Part shown: positions 27,366 to 36,792 of the stretch, piece after piece
How the letters are laid out: every line of letters starts with the position of its first letter
Position numbering within the stretch: the stretch's first letter is position 1
Assembly (NCBI RefSeq): GCF_003932755.1
Contig: NZ_CP024202.1
Coordinates: 3,472,001-3,536,000, forward strand
DNA length: 64,000 nt
Source of the DNA: Methylomicrobium sp. wino1
Lineage (GTDB): Bacteria; Pseudomonadota; Gammaproteobacteria; Methylococcales; Methylomonadaceae
Direction: 5' to 3'
Notes under the pieces: model-generated
Told to the model about the DNA's origin: nothing
Seen by the model: only the letters and a program-made list of their open reading frames with translations
Databases searched by the model: none
Program-made: the position numbers and the translations under genes

Positions 27366-28814
27366 ATGTCAGCAAGCGCAAAAGAAATCGAACAACTGAT
27401 CGGAAAAGAATACAAGCAAGGCTTTGTCACGGAATTGGAAACCGACACTTTTCCGCCCGGTCTAGACGAAGAAGTGATTTATAAACTCTGGAAAATCAAA
27501 AATGAACCCGAGTTTATGTTGGAGTACAGACTAAAGGCGTTTCGTCATTGGCAAACGATGAAGTCGCCCGAGTGGGCATTCGTCAAGTTCGATCCGATCG
27601 ATTACCAGGCAGTGAGTTACTATTCGGCGCCTAAGCGCAAGGAAGATGGGCCGAAAAGTCTCGACGAGGTCGATCCGCAAATTCTTGAAGCTTACAAAAA
27701 ACTCGGCATTCCTCTCGACGAACAGGAACGCCTGGCCGGTGTTGCGGTCGATGCGGTATTCGACAGCGTTTCGGTTGCGACGACGTTTAAGAGTAAGTTG
27801 AAAGAGGCCGGAGTAATTTTTTGCCCGATTTCCGAAGCCTTGCGCGAATATCCGGAGTTGGTTCAACAGTATCTCGGCTCGGTTGTGCCGACCGGAGATA
27901 ATTTTTTCGCTGCACTGAACTCCGCCGTGTTTACCGACGGTTCTTTCGTTTATATTCCGAAAGGCGTGCGCTGCCCGATGGAATTGTCGACTTATTTTCG
28001 AATCAATGCAGCTAATACCGGACAATTCGAAAGAACCTTGATTATCGCCGACGAAGGCAGCTATGTCAGTTATCTCGAAGGCTGCACAGCGCCAATGCGC
28101 GACGAGAACCAATTACATGCCGCAGTCGTCGAATTGATCGCATTGGATAATGCCGAAATCAAATATTCAACTGTACAAAATTGGTATCCCGGCGACAAGG
28201 AGGGTAAGGGCGGTATCTATAATTTCGTGACTAAGCGCGCCGATTGCCGTGGTGAAAACTCCAAGGTATCGTGGACGCAAGTCGAAACCGGATCGGCGAT
28301 CACCTGGAAGTATCCAAGCTGTGTATTGACCGGCAATAATTCGATCGGAGAATTTTATTCTGTCGCGTTGACTAACAATTATCAACAAGCCGATACCGGC
28401 ACGAAAATGATTCATATCGGCAAAAACACGCGCAGCACGATCATTTCTAAGGGCATTTCGGCGGGCAGGGCGCAGAACACTTATCGCGGCTTGGTCAAAG
28501 TCTTGAAAGGTGCCGAAAATGCGCGCAACTATACGCAATGCGATTCGCTCTTGGTCGGCGACAAATGCGGCGCGCATACGTTCCCTTATGTCGAGGTCAA
28601 ACAACCTTCAGCGCAGGTCGAACACGAGGCGACGACATCGAAAATCAGCGAGGATCAATTGTTTTTCTGCCAGCAGCGCGGACTTTCGGCCGAAGACGCG
28701 GTTTCCATGATTGTCAACGGTTTCTGTAAAGAGGTCTTCAAGGAATTGCCGATGGAATTTGCAGTCGAGGCGCAGGCTTTGTTAGGGCTTAGTTTGGAAG
28801 GATCGGTAGGTTAG
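27366..28814 (+). CDS. sufB: Fe-S cluster assembly scaffold subunit SufB
   Basis: A 482-residue SufB, the scaffold component of SufBC2D. Family stretches are seen throughout: [25 protein letters not shown]-like [67 protein letters not shown]-like [31 protein letters not shown] and the C-terminal [22 protein letters not shown]. The cysteine in SVLEGCTA-type YLEGCTA and the conserved C in NYTQCDSLL are present. First structural gene of the operon. Confidence 0.97.
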   Translation: MSASAKEIEQLIGKEYKQGFVTELETDTFPPGLDEEVIYKLWKIKNEPEFMLEYRLKAFRHWQTMKSPEWAFVKFDPIDYQAVSYYSAPKRKEDGPKSLDEVDPQILEAYKKLGIPLDEQERLAGVAVDAVFDSVSVATTFKSKLKEAGVIFCPISEALREYPELVQQYLGSVVPTGDNFFAALNSAVFTDGSFVYIPKGVRCPMELSTYFRINAANTGQFERTLIIADEGSYVSYLEGCTAPMRDENQLHAAVVELIALDNAEIKYSTVQNWYPGDKEGKGGIYNFVTKRADCRGENSKVSWTQVETGSAITWKYPSCVLTGNNSIGEFYSVALTNNYQQADTGTKMIHIGKNTRSTIISKGISAGRAQNTYRGLVKVLKGAENARNYTQCDSLLVGDKCGAHTFPYVEVKQPSAQVEHEATTSKISEDQLFFCQQRGLSAEDAVSMIVNGFCKEVFKELPMEFAVEAQALLGLSLEGSVG

Positions 28815-28878
28815 CGACGATCATCTAATGAACGCGGCTTTATAACGATCAAACCATATAAATTTTTAGGAAATCAAC

Positions 28879-29631
28879 ATGCTCAACATTGAAAATCTCC
28901 ACGTTAGCGTGGTCGACAAACCAATTTTGAAAGGTATTAATCTTCAAGTGAAACCCGGCGAAATTCATGCCATCATGGGGCCTAACGGCTCCGGAAAAAG
29001 CACCCTATCCCATGTTTTGTCAGGCAAGAGCGGTTATACCGTCACCCAAGGTCAAGTAACTTATGAAGGCAAAGACCTGACTGAAATGGCGCCTGAAATC
29101 AGAGCCCGCGAAGGCGTGTTTTTGGCCTTTCAGTATCCGGTCGAAATACCGGGAGTCAGCAATATTTATTTACTCAAAGCGGCGCTGAACTCGATCCGCA
29201 AACACCACGGCTTGTCCGAAGTCGACGCGATGGATTTTTTGACGTTGATCAAAGAAAAAGTCCGTTTGCTCGAAATGGATGAAAGATTCCTGTACCGGGC
29301 CGTTAACGAAGGCTTTTCGGGCGGTGAGAAGAAACGCAACGAAATCCTGCAGATGGCGGTGTTGGAACCGAAACTGTGCATTCTCGACGAGACCGATTCC
29401 GGTCTCGACATCGATGCATTGAAAGTCGTCGCAGAGGGCGTCAATTCAATACGTTCGCCGGAGCGTTCGTTCGTGATGATTACGCATTATCAACGGCTGC
29501 TCGATTACATTAAGCCGGATTTCGTGCATGTCTTGGCGCACGGACAAATCGTCAAATCGGGCGGGCCGGAGTTGGCATTGGAGCTCGAAGAAAAAGGTTA
29601 TAGCTGGGTTGAAAACAAACAGGCCGCTTGA
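28879..29631 (+). CDS. sufC: Fe-S cluster assembly ATPase SufC
   Basis: A 250-residue ABC-type ATPase: Walker [11 protein letters not shown] (34-43), Q-loop [20 protein letters not shown] typical of SufC, signature [15 protein letters not shown], and Walker [16 protein letters not shown]. It pairs with SufB and SufD. The AGGAAATCAAC ribosome-binding site precedes the ATG. It lies 64 bases after sufB and one base before sufD. Confidence 0.97.
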   Translation: MLNIENLHVSVVDKPILKGINLQVKPGEIHAIMGPNGSGKSTLSHVLSGKSGYTVTQGQVTYEGKDLTEMAPEIRAREGVFLAFQYPVEIPGVSNIYLLKAALNSIRKHHGLSEVDAMDFLTLIKEKVRLLEMDERFLYRAVNEGFSGGEKKRNEILQMAVLEPKLCILDETDSGLDIDALKVVAEGVNSIRSPERSFVMITHYQRLLDYIKPDFVHVLAHGQIVKSGGPELALELEEKGYSWVENKQAA

Positions 29632-29632
29632 T

Positions 29633-30955
29633 ATGACTACGCAAACCGCTAGCCGTTATACGGCAGAATATTCGAAAATCGAAGCGAAGTTGCCCGGAGG
29701 ATCGCTGCCGTGGCTGCTCGAATTGCGCAATGATGCGCTGAAACAATTTTCCGGGCGCGGTTTTCCGTCGCTGCGGGAAGAAGAATGGCGCTATACGAAC
29801 GTATCCAGCATCGAGAAAAATTTGTTCGAACCTCGTCTTGAGCCGAGCGATCAACAAATAGACAAAGATTGGCTCAAAAATTATTGTTTGGCCGATTGCT
29901 GGCAAATTGTGTTAGTCGACGGCTATTACTCGGCTGAATTGTCCAACCTAGCAGGCATTCCGAAAAACGTCACGATAAAGAGCCTAAACGAACTACTTGA
30001 CGCCGATGCCGAGCAAGTCGAATCTTACTTCGGCAAAGCGGTTAGCATTGATGAGCACAGTTTCGTCGCGTTTAATACCGCTTGGTTCGGCGATGGCGCA
30101 TTCATACGCATACCGGCCAAAACCTTGCTCGACAAGCCCGTGCAATTGCTGCATGTCGTCACCGACCCGAATCGCTTGGCGGCGACGCGTAATCTCGTGA
30201 TTGCCGAATCGATGGCGCAGGCGCAAATGATCGAAACCTACGTCGGCGTCGATCAAGCCTATCTATCGGCGGCGGTCACCGAAGTGTTCGTCGAGCCGAA
30301 CGCCGATTTGACTATGTTCAAACTGCAATGCGAATCGGAAAAAGCGTATCACTTCGGCGGTACTTATGTGAAACAGTCTCGTGACGCACGTTTCAGTCAT
30401 CACAATTTCGCCTTCGGAAGCCTATTGGCGAGAAGCGATATTCATGTCGACCTCGGCCATGCGAGCGAATGTAATTTGAACGGTTTGTATCTGGGTATCA
30501 AACGGCAGCATCTCGACAACCATACGCGCATCAATCACCTTGAACCGTATGCAGTCAGTCGCGAAGTTTATAAAGGCGTGTTGGACGACAGAGCGCGCGG
30601 CGTGTTTCAAGGGCGTGTCGTTGTCGCCGAGGATGCACAAAAGACCGATTCGGAAATGAACAATCGCAATTTATTGTTATCGAACGATGCTGAAGTCGAC
30701 ACCAAGCCGCAGCTGGAAATCTATGCCGACGATGTCAAATGCGCGCATGGCGTGACGGTCGGACAGCTCGACGAAAAGTCGGTGTTTTATCTGCAATCGC
30801 GCTGCGTCGATGAGGAAACCGCCCGTAACATGCTGACTTTCGCGTTCGCGAACGAGATGGTTACTAAGATAAAGCAAAAAAGCCTACACGACCTGGTGCT
30901 TGCCGAAGTGCTGAAGCGCTTTCCGCAGCGAGGGATCACGCAAGATTGGCTGTAA
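29633..30955 (+). CDS. sufD: Fe-S cluster assembly protein SufD
   Basis: The 440-residue SufD starts at ATG 29633, two bases after the sufC stop; a longer in-frame reading from 29528 would overlap sufC by 100 bases and is not the family start. Features: GRGFPSLREEEWRYTNVS near the N-terminus, HVDLGHASECNLNGLYL, QHLDNHTRINHLEPYAVSREVYKGVLDDRARGVFQGRV, and QTDS-type AQKTDSEMNNRNLLLSNDAEVDTKPQLEIYADDVKCAHGVTVGQLD with the conserved Cys and His. It completes the SufBC2D scaffold. Confidence 0.96.
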   Translation: MTTQTASRYTAEYSKIEAKLPGGSLPWLLELRNDALKQFSGRGFPSLREEEWRYTNVSSIEKNLFEPRLEPSDQQIDKDWLKNYCLADCWQIVLVDGYYSAELSNLAGIPKNVTIKSLNELLDADAEQVESYFGKAVSIDEHSFVAFNTAWFGDGAFIRIPAKTLLDKPVQLLHVVTDPNRLAATRNLVIAESMAQAQMIETYVGVDQAYLSAAVTEVFVEPNADLTMFKLQCESEKAYHFGGTYVKQSRDARFSHHNFAFGSLLARSDIHVDLGHASECNLNGLYLGIKRQHLDNHTRINHLEPYAVSREVYKGVLDDRARGVFQGRVVVAEDAQKTDSEMNNRNLLLSNDAEVDTKPQLEIYADDVKCAHGVTVGQLDEKSVFYLQSRCVDEETARNMLTFAFANEMVTKIKQKSLHDLVLAEVLKRFPQRGITQDWL

Positions 30956-31040
30956 GGGGTATTTGCCGGGATTTCGCTTTGTTTCATCCCAGCCGACCAG
31001 TTCAAAACACGGCGTAGGCTGGGGTTATACCAAGGCTGGG

Positions 31041-31601
31041 TTAAAGTATGTCGCCGATATCGATTGTGATTTCAGGGAGTTCGGACAAGGCGATCGAATC
31101 ACCGAACGTCAATGTTCGCTTCTCTGCATAAAGATCGCCGGCCGGCTTTCGGTAAATTTCGACACAGGAATCTTTCAGGTTGAGAAGCCAGTACTCGGGA
31201 ATTCGGTGTAAGGCATAAAGATGCATTTTCTGGTTACGGTCGAAATCGAGCGACGAATCGGCAACTTCGATCAGCAATAAGACATCGTTGGCGACAGGAT
31301 GACGGGTCGAGTAAAAATCCGGGTTCGGCTTCAAGAGCATGAAGTCAGGTTCCGGTTCGGACAGATCGCAGAGTTGCAACGGGTTTTGCGCATTCATGAT
31401 AGCCTTTCCCGCTACGCGCATGGCAAAGAAATTCATTAGCCGAATGACATGACCGGCATGATTGCAGCCTATTGGGGACATTTCCAAGATTTCTCCGTTG
31501 ATCAGTTCGAGACGGCTGTCGGGCGGGAAAATGCTGGCTTCGCCCAATCTGCGCCATTCGTCGATATTGGTCAGATGTTTTCGAGGATTCGCGATCACCA
31601 T
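31041..31601 (-). CDS. Uma2 family (DUF820) PD-(D/E)XK endonuclease-like protein
   Basis: A 186-residue protein of the Uma2 family: LELINGEILEMSPIG, EPDFMLLKPN, DVLLLIEVADSSLDFDRNQKMHLYALHRIPEYWLLNLKDSCVEIYRKP. The E-x-D...E-x-A/K arrangement fits the restriction-endonuclease fold found in cyanobacteria and many gammaproteobacteria; the biological role is unknown. It lies on the opposite strand inside the SUF run, between sufD and sufS, so it probably inserted there. A second member is at 60421-60981, clearly diverged from this one. Confidence 0.88.
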   Translation of the reverse strand: MVIANPRKHLTNIDEWRRLGEASIFPPDSRLELINGEILEMSPIGCNHAGHVIRLMNFFAMRVAGKAIMNAQNPLQLCDLSEPEPDFMLLKPNPDFYSTRHPVANDVLLLIEVADSSLDFDRNQKMHLYALHRIPEYWLLNLKDSCVEIYRKPAGDLYAEKRTLTFGDSIALSELPEITIDIGDIL

Positions 31602-31661
31602 AATTGAAACCGGTTGATTTTAAAAAAGATGTAATTATTCAGCATAACTCATGTATGAGAA

Positions 31662-31762
31662 GGTGTCGGGCATTGCTTTATAAGTCTGTCTGCAACAGGA
31701 CGTTGCAGTCAGAGATTACAGGGATGTATTCACGCGTGCTTAGAAATCAATGCCTGACACCA
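31662..31762. repeat. REP-like inverted repeat upstream of sufS
   Basis: Outer arms GGTGTCGGGCATTG (31662-31675) and CAATGCCTGACACC (31749-31762) pair with one mismatch; inside, CTGCAAC-AGGAC-GTTGCAG forms a second hairpin. It shares the general design (GC-rich arms, inner hairpin, GGATGTATT/GGACGTATT motif) of the dispersed repeat near fur, but is a different sequence. No ORF. Confidence 0.7.
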
Positions 31763-31830
31763 ACCTACCGCATGCGCTGAATAGTTACAAAAAGATAAAA
31801 TATAAAGAATATACGCCAAACTAGCAAACC

Positions 31831-33054
31831 ATGACTCAATTTCCTATCGATAAAATACGCAACGATTTTCCGATCCTGAACGAGAAAATCCGTAATAAAC
31901 CGCTGGTCTATCTGGACAATGCGGCCTCAAGCCAGAAACCGAACGTCGTGATCGATTGCATCAGTCACGTCTATCGCCATGATTATGCAAATGTGCATCG
32001 CGGAGTGCATACGCTCAGCGTACGCTCGACCGATAAGTTCGAAGGAGCTCGGGAAAAGATCAAAGATTTTATCAATGCCGAATCGGGCAAGGAAATCATT
32101 TTCACAAAGGGCACTACCGAATCGATCAATCTGGTCGCGCAAAGCTATGGGAAAGCCAACATCAAAGCCGGCGACGAAATTCTGATCAGCGCGATGGAAC
32201 ACCATTCCAACATCGTGCCATGGCAAATGTTGAGCGAGCAGACCGGCGCGATACTGAAAGTCGCTCCGATCAATCTTCGCGGCGAACTGATTCTCGACGA
32301 ATTCATCAAATTGATCGGCGATAAAACGCGTCTGATCTCGATCGCTCATATGTCTAATGCCTTGGGTACGATTAATCCGGTCAAACAAATCATCGCAGCC
32401 GCGCATCACAAGAACATTCCGGTATTACTCGACGGCGCACAAGCGATACCTCACATGCCTGTCGATGTGCTCAATCTCGACTGCGATTTTTATGCTTTTT
32501 CCGGCCATAAGCTATACGGCCCATCCGGCATCGGCGTGTTGTACGGCAAACAAGCCTTGCTCGAATCGATGCCTCCGTATCAAGGCGGCGGCGACATGAT
32601 TCGTAAAGTCACGTTCGAAGAAACCGAGTACAATACGCTGCCTTATAAATTTGAGGCCGGTACGCCGAGCATCGCCGACGCAATAGCCCTTGGCGCAGCA
32701 ATCGATTATCTGAACGAAATCGGCATGGGCGCTGTCGCCGTATATGAGGCCGAGCTACTCGATTACGCGACCGAACAGGCTAAGAAAATCAAAGGCCTTC
32801 GAATCATCGGCGAAGCAGCCGAAAAAGGCGCTATCCTATCCTTCGTACTGGACAAAATCCATCCGCACGATATCGGCACGATGCTGGACAGCCTAGGCAT
32901 CGCGGTGAGAGCCGGGCATCACTGTGCAATGCCGGTCATGGACTTTTTCGAAGTGCCCGCAACCGCGCGAGCGTCGTTCGCGATATATAATACGAAGCAA
33001 GAAATCGATATATTGATGAACGGCATAGAATCTTTAATAGAGGTATTTGGTTAA
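31831..33054 (+). CDS. sufS: Cysteine desulfurase SufS
   Basis: A 407-residue group II cysteine desulfurase. PLP-lysine motif AFSGHKLYGPSGIGVLYG, AMEHHSNIVPWQ, DGAQAIPHMPVDV and the active-site cysteine in VRAGHHCAMP (residue 365) are present. It supplies sulfane sulfur for SUF cluster assembly through SufU. Its stop overlaps the sufU start by one base (TAATG), indicating coupling. Confidence 0.96.
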   Translation: MTQFPIDKIRNDFPILNEKIRNKPLVYLDNAASSQKPNVVIDCISHVYRHDYANVHRGVHTLSVRSTDKFEGAREKIKDFINAESGKEIIFTKGTTESINLVAQSYGKANIKAGDEILISAMEHHSNIVPWQMLSEQTGAILKVAPINLRGELILDEFIKLIGDKTRLISIAHMSNALGTINPVKQIIAAAHHKNIPVLLDGAQAIPHMPVDVLNLDCDFYAFSGHKLYGPSGIGVLYGKQALLESMPPYQGGGDMIRKVTFEETEYNTLPYKFEAGTPSIADAIALGAAIDYLNEIGMGAVAVYEAELLDYATEQAKKIKGLRIIGEAAEKGAILSFVLDKIHPHDIGTMLDSLGIAVRAGHHCAMPVMDFFEVPATARASFAIYNTKQEIDILMNGIESLIEVFG

Positions 33055-33506
33055 TGTTTGACGATTTAAGAGATCTCTACCAAGAGGTCATTTTCGACCA
33101 CAACCGCAATCCGCGTAATTTCAGGATCATCGAGAATGCAGATAGGAAAGTGGACGGTTTCAATCCGCTGTGCGGCGACCGCCTGACGCTCTACTTAAAA
33201 ATGAACGGCGATGTGATCGAAGACGCGAGCTTTCAGGGTTCAGGCTGCGCCATTTCGACCGCGTCGGTTTCATTGATGACCGAAATCGTCAAAGGCAAAA
33301 CCGAAGCCGAAGCCGAAGCCTTGTTCAAGACTTTTCACGAAATGACGACCGGCAAGGACGAACAGATCAATCTCGAAGCCGTCGGCAAGCTGGCCGTGTT
33401 GGCCGGCGTCAGAGAGTATCCTGCCCGCGTCAAATGCGCGACTCTGGCTTGGCATACGCTCGACGCCGCGCTGAAGAACGAAAAACAAGCGGTTTCGACC
33501 GAATAA
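33054..33506 (+). CDS. sufU: SUF system sulfur-transfer/scaffold protein SufU
   Basis: A 150-residue SufU/NifU-like protein with C40, D42, C64 and C128 (NPLCGD, GSGCAIS, VKCATLAW) and the SufU-specific insertion between 80 and 105. Those residues bind zinc and accept sulfur from SufS in characterised systems. Presence of SufU here rather than SufE or SufA is of interest for a gammaproteobacterium. It is directly coupled to sufS. Confidence 0.94.
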   Translation: MFDDLRDLYQEVIFDHNRNPRNFRIIENADRKVDGFNPLCGDRLTLYLKMNGDVIEDASFQGSGCAISTASVSLMTEIVKGKTEAEAEALFKTFHEMTTGKDEQINLEAVGKLAVLAGVREYPARVKCATLAWHTLDAALKNEKQAVSTE

Positions 33507-33512
33507 GCGCCT

Positions 33513-34292
33513 TTGTCCGAGCAACTTTTTATCGGTAAACTCGCGGTGCTTTATGAAGGGCAGGGCGATGCCGCTGATTTTAAGCGATTGGCCGAAAGAT
33601 TGGGCGTTCCGCTTAGAGTGCCGTCCGAACCCAACTTCGATCCGCTTGAATCATTTTATTTGACCTGGCGCGACGGTGTGCTGAAACTGCTCGATCGTGA
33701 ACTGCTGAAAAAAGGCGGTCTGGCGGTCGATATCGAACCACGGCCCGGCGAGCAAAGGTCCTGGCCCGCGCCGAAAAACACGCCGCTCGGTCAGTCCTTG
33801 GGGCGAAAAACGCAGACCGTCGTCGACGCGACGACTGGTTGGGGCCAGGACAGCCTGCATATTTTCAGAATGGGCTACCGGCTGCGCTGCATCGAACGTT
33901 CGCCGGTCATGGTTGAGCTATTGCAAGATGCTTTTCGACGTTTAGGCGAATTGAAGTGGGTCAAAAACCTATCGCTCGAATTACCCGAATTGATCGCCGG
34001 CAATGCCATACAAATTCTCGCTGGGCTCGACCCGAAGCCCGACTGCATCTATATCGATCCGATGTTTCCGCCGAAACGCAAAAAATCGGCGTTGGCGAAA
34101 AAATCGATGACAATCTTGCACGAACTACTCGGCGATGATCCGGATAAAGACGCCTTGTTTGAAATCGCGATGCAGGCAGCAGAGAAAAAAGTGGTCGTGA
34201 AGAGTCCCGATTATGCGCAGCCGCTCGGCGGGAAACCGAGTCAGAGTTTTCATGGCAAACTGTTGCGTTACGATGTGTATATCAAAAGCTAA
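33513..34292 (+). CDS. rsmJ: 16S rRNA (guanine-1516-N2)-methyltransferase RsmJ
   Basis: A 259-residue protein of the RsmJ family: LGRKTQTVVDATTGWGQDSLHIFRMGYRLRCIERSPVM (SAM-binding) and CIYIDPMFPPKRKKSALAKKSMTILHELLGDDPD (catalytic DPMFP plus family loop). It methylates G1516 of 16S rRNA. It uses a TTG start (33513) seven bases after sufU; the N-terminal IGKLAVLYEGQGDAADFKRLAERLGV is normal. It is carried along in the suf transcript without an obvious Fe-S role. Confidence 0.92.
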   Translation: MSEQLFIGKLAVLYEGQGDAADFKRLAERLGVPLRVPSEPNFDPLESFYLTWRDGVLKLLDRELLKKGGLAVDIEPRPGEQRSWPAPKNTPLGQSLGRKTQTVVDATTGWGQDSLHIFRMGYRLRCIERSPVMVELLQDAFRRLGELKWVKNLSLELPELIAGNAIQILAGLDPKPDCIYIDPMFPPKRKKSALAKKSMTILHELLGDDPDKDALFEIAMQAAEKKVVVKSPDYAQPLGGKPSQSFHGKLLRYDVYIKS

Positions 34293-34307
34293 AACTCAGG
34301 AGTTATC

Positions 34308-34628
34308 ATGTCCGATTGGATAGATGTCGTCGATCAAGATGCATTGGCCGATGGCGAACATGTCGTTGTTGAAGTCGATGGCGCCGATGTCGCGATATTC
34401 AAAATAGACGGCGAATTTTTCGCGATTGAGGATGTATGCACGCATGACGGTGCAGAAATCGCCAGCGGCGAACTCGACGGAGACGAAATCGTTTGTCCGA
34501 GACACGGCGCTCGATTCTGCGTCAAAACCGGCGCAGTCAAGTCCGCGCCGGCTTATGAAGACATCGCATGTTTTCCGTTGCGTATCGAAAACCACCGTCT
34601 TCAAGTTCGCGACGATCGTTGGGGTTAG
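34308..34628 (+). CDS. Rieske-type non-haem iron [2Fe-2S] protein
   Basis: A 106-residue Rieske ferredoxin with the two ligand boxes C44-T-H46 (DVCTHDGAE) and C63-P-R-H66 (VCPRHGARF), as in BphF-type ferredoxins. It sits at the end of the suf run with an AGGAG site 6 bases before ATG 34308, a common arrangement where small Rieske proteins follow SUF genes. Its partner enzyme is unknown; an electron-transfer role in cluster assembly is inference. Confidence 0.93.
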   Translation: MSDWIDVVDQDALADGEHVVVEVDGADVAIFKIDGEFFAIEDVCTHDGAEIASGELDGDEIVCPRHGARFCVKTGAVKSAPAYEDIACFPLRIENHRLQVRDDRWG

Positions 34629-34760
34629 CCGTTCAATCGTTTTTCGTTTATGAATGAAACGCGCTAATCGTATATAATCTAATGTTTTTCCATGAGGCCG
34701 ATTAATTGCGAGTCAATGTTCGGCCAATGGTCTTTCGGTTTCATTAGATTATAAAAATTC

Positions 34761-35859
34761 ATGCAAGAAATTAATCCTATCAAAAACAAAATCACCGACC
34801 TCAAAAGCCGCGGCGACGCGCTTAGGAGGTATCTTTGACTTCGATATCAAAAGCGAACGCCTCGTCGAAGTTCTGAAAGAACTCGAAGACCCCTCAATTT
34901 GGAACAACCCCGAACAGGCTCAAGCTATGGGTAAGGAACGGGTGCAACTCGAAAAAGTCGTCAATACGATCAACGAATTGGATCACGGCCTCGCCGACGC
35001 CGAAGAGTTACTAGTGATGGCAGTAGAAGAGGGAGACGAAGAAACCGTCGATACGGTTGCGAACGACCTTGATCAACTCGAAAGAAAAGTCGCCGAACTC
35101 GAATTTCGGCGCATGTTCTCCGGCGAAATGGACGCGAATAATGCCTTTCTCGATATTCAGGCCGGTTCCGGCGGCACCGAAGCACAAGATTGGGCTTCAA
35201 TGATCGAACGCATGTATCTGCGTTGGGGCGAAGCGAAAGGTTTCAAGACCGAATTGATCGAAGAGTCGCCGGGCGATGTCGCCGGCATCAAGAGCGCAAC
35301 GATCAAGTTCGAAGGCGAATACGCCTTCGGTTGGCTGCGAACCGAAACCGGCGTGCATCGATTGGTAAGAAAATCACCGTTTGACTCCGGCAACCGCCGC
35401 CATACCTCATTTGCCTCGGTTTTCGTATCCCCCGAAATCGACGATGATATCGATATTGATATCAATCCGGCCGATTTGCGCATCGACGTTTATCGAGCCA
35501 GTGGGGCCGGTGGTCAGCATGTCAACCGGACCGAGTCCGCGGTCAGGATTACTCATGGGCCAAGCGGCATCGTCGTGCAATGTCAAAGCGATCGTTCACA
35601 GCATAAGAACAAAGACACCGCAATGAAACAGCTCAAGGCCAAGTTATATGAAATGGAAATCATGAAACGTAGCGAGCAACAGCAGGCGCTTGAAGATTCC
35701 AAATCCGATATTGGCTGGGGCAGTCAGATCCGCTCGTATGTCTTGGATCAATCGCGCATCAAAGATTTACGCACCAACGTCGAAACCGGCAACACACAGG
35801 CAGTACTCGACGGCGAATTAGATCAATTTATCGAAGCGAGTTTGAAAAGCGGGTTATAA
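34761..35859 (+). CDS. prfB: Peptide chain release factor RF2, expressed by programmed +1 frameshift
   Basis: The start ATG at 34761 opens a 25-codon leader frame ending at CTT TGA; shifting +1 there yields a 365-residue RF2. The SPF codon-recognition motif is visible (RKSPFDSGN) and so is the GGQ catalytic loop ([15 protein letters not shown]). The downstream frame taken alone would lack the N-terminal domain. RF2 releases peptides at UAA and UGA. It is followed by an unusual AT-rich gene and then lysS; prfB-lysS adjacency is ancestral. A TATAAT-type -10 lies at 34673-34678. Confidence 0.97.
34824..34839 (+). promoter_or_regulatory. prfB: RF2 programmed frameshift site
   Basis: AGGAGG (34824-34829), three bases, then CTTTGAC with the in-frame TGA at 34836-34838. 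The internal Shine-Dalgarno-like sequence and the slippery CTT before TGA C form the classical autoregulatory element: low RF2 favours the +1 shift. Confidence 0.96.
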
Positions 35860-35912
35860 CTAATATTTATTAAAGAAACAGTAGCACGCATGACTTAATA
35901 AGGAAATATACA

Positions 35913-36707
35913 GTGTACCCATCAGAAACTAAAAGATTCGCTTTATTAATAGATGCAGATAACGCCCAAGCTAAAGCAATAGAAGCAGTACTAAATGAAG
36001 CAGCAAGATATGGAGAAACAACGTCCAGGAGATGTTATGGAGACTGGACTAATTCCCAACTTAAATCTTGGAAAGAAGTATTAAATAGACATGCTATTCA
36101 GCCAATTCAACAGTTTGGTTATACCACGGGTAAAAATGCCACAGATTCAGCTTTGATAATCGATGCAATGGATTTACTTTATACGGGTAAATTTAATGGT
36201 TTTTTCCTTGTTTCAAGTGATAGCGATTTCACGAAATTAGCAACTCGAATAAGAGAATCAGGACTTGAAGTTATCGGAATAGGCCAAAGAAGAACACCAG
36301 AGGCATTTAGGGCTGCCTGTAACAAATTCATTTTTACCGAAACCATTATGGAAGAAGTGATTACTGAGCCCATTGGAAACTCTGCTATTAATAACGGCGC
36401 TGAACAAAAAACAAGCAGAAACGAAACAACAAAAACTACAGAATATTTATTGAATGACAAAAAATTAATGGAATTTATCAAAGAAGCTATCGATTCAGCT
36501 TCAGAAGATGATGGATGGGCAAATCTAGGTGGAGTCGGCTCTTATATCCAACGTGTAGATAGCTCTTTCGATGCTCGGAATTACGGTTATACCAAATTAA
36601 GTAAACTCATTACTTCACTTGACTATGTAAAAGTAGAGCGTAGAAATGGGGAAAATGGTAGCTCAAACACATATATCAAGTTTCAAGAAAAACAAAGTTA
36701 CAATTAA
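35913..36707 (+). CDS. NYN-domain protein with a C-terminal OST-HTH/LOTUS-like domain
   Basis: The 264-residue protein has an N-terminal NYN (PIN-like) nuclease domain with FALLIDADNAQAKAI, YTTGKNATDSALIIDAMDLLY and GFFLVSSDSDFTKLATRIRE, holding the acidic residues expected for metal binding. After a polar linker (about 150-185) comes a region with LMEFIKEAIDSASEDDGWANLGGVGSYI and SFDARNYGYTKLSKLITSLDYVKVERR, matching the OST-HTH/LOTUS RNA-binding pattern. It uses a GTG start at 35913 with an AAGGA site. The gene is much more AT-rich than its neighbours and interrupts prfB-lysS, which suggests acquisition. RNA cleavage or a defence role is inference. Confidence 0.85.
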   Translation: MYPSETKRFALLIDADNAQAKAIEAVLNEAARYGETTSRRCYGDWTNSQLKSWKEVLNRHAIQPIQQFGYTTGKNATDSALIIDAMDLLYTGKFNGFFLVSSDSDFTKLATRIRESGLEVIGIGQRRTPEAFRAACNKFIFTETIMEEVITEPIGNSAINNGAEQKTSRNETTKTTEYLLNDKKLMEFIKEAIDSASEDDGWANLGGVGSYIQRVDSSFDARNYGYTKLSKLITSLDYVKVERRNGENGSSNTYIKFQEKQSYN

Positions 36708-36792
36708 ATAATTAAATATATTCGTGCAATTCACTTTCAAAAAATCGCGCGATTTGTTTAAACACATTAAATTCGATCAAAAAAAATTTTAC

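Noticed and set aside
29528-29632. Longer sufD starting inside sufC
   Set aside because: The upstream codons lie in sufC in another frame and have no SufD homology; ATG 29633 directly follows the sufC stop.
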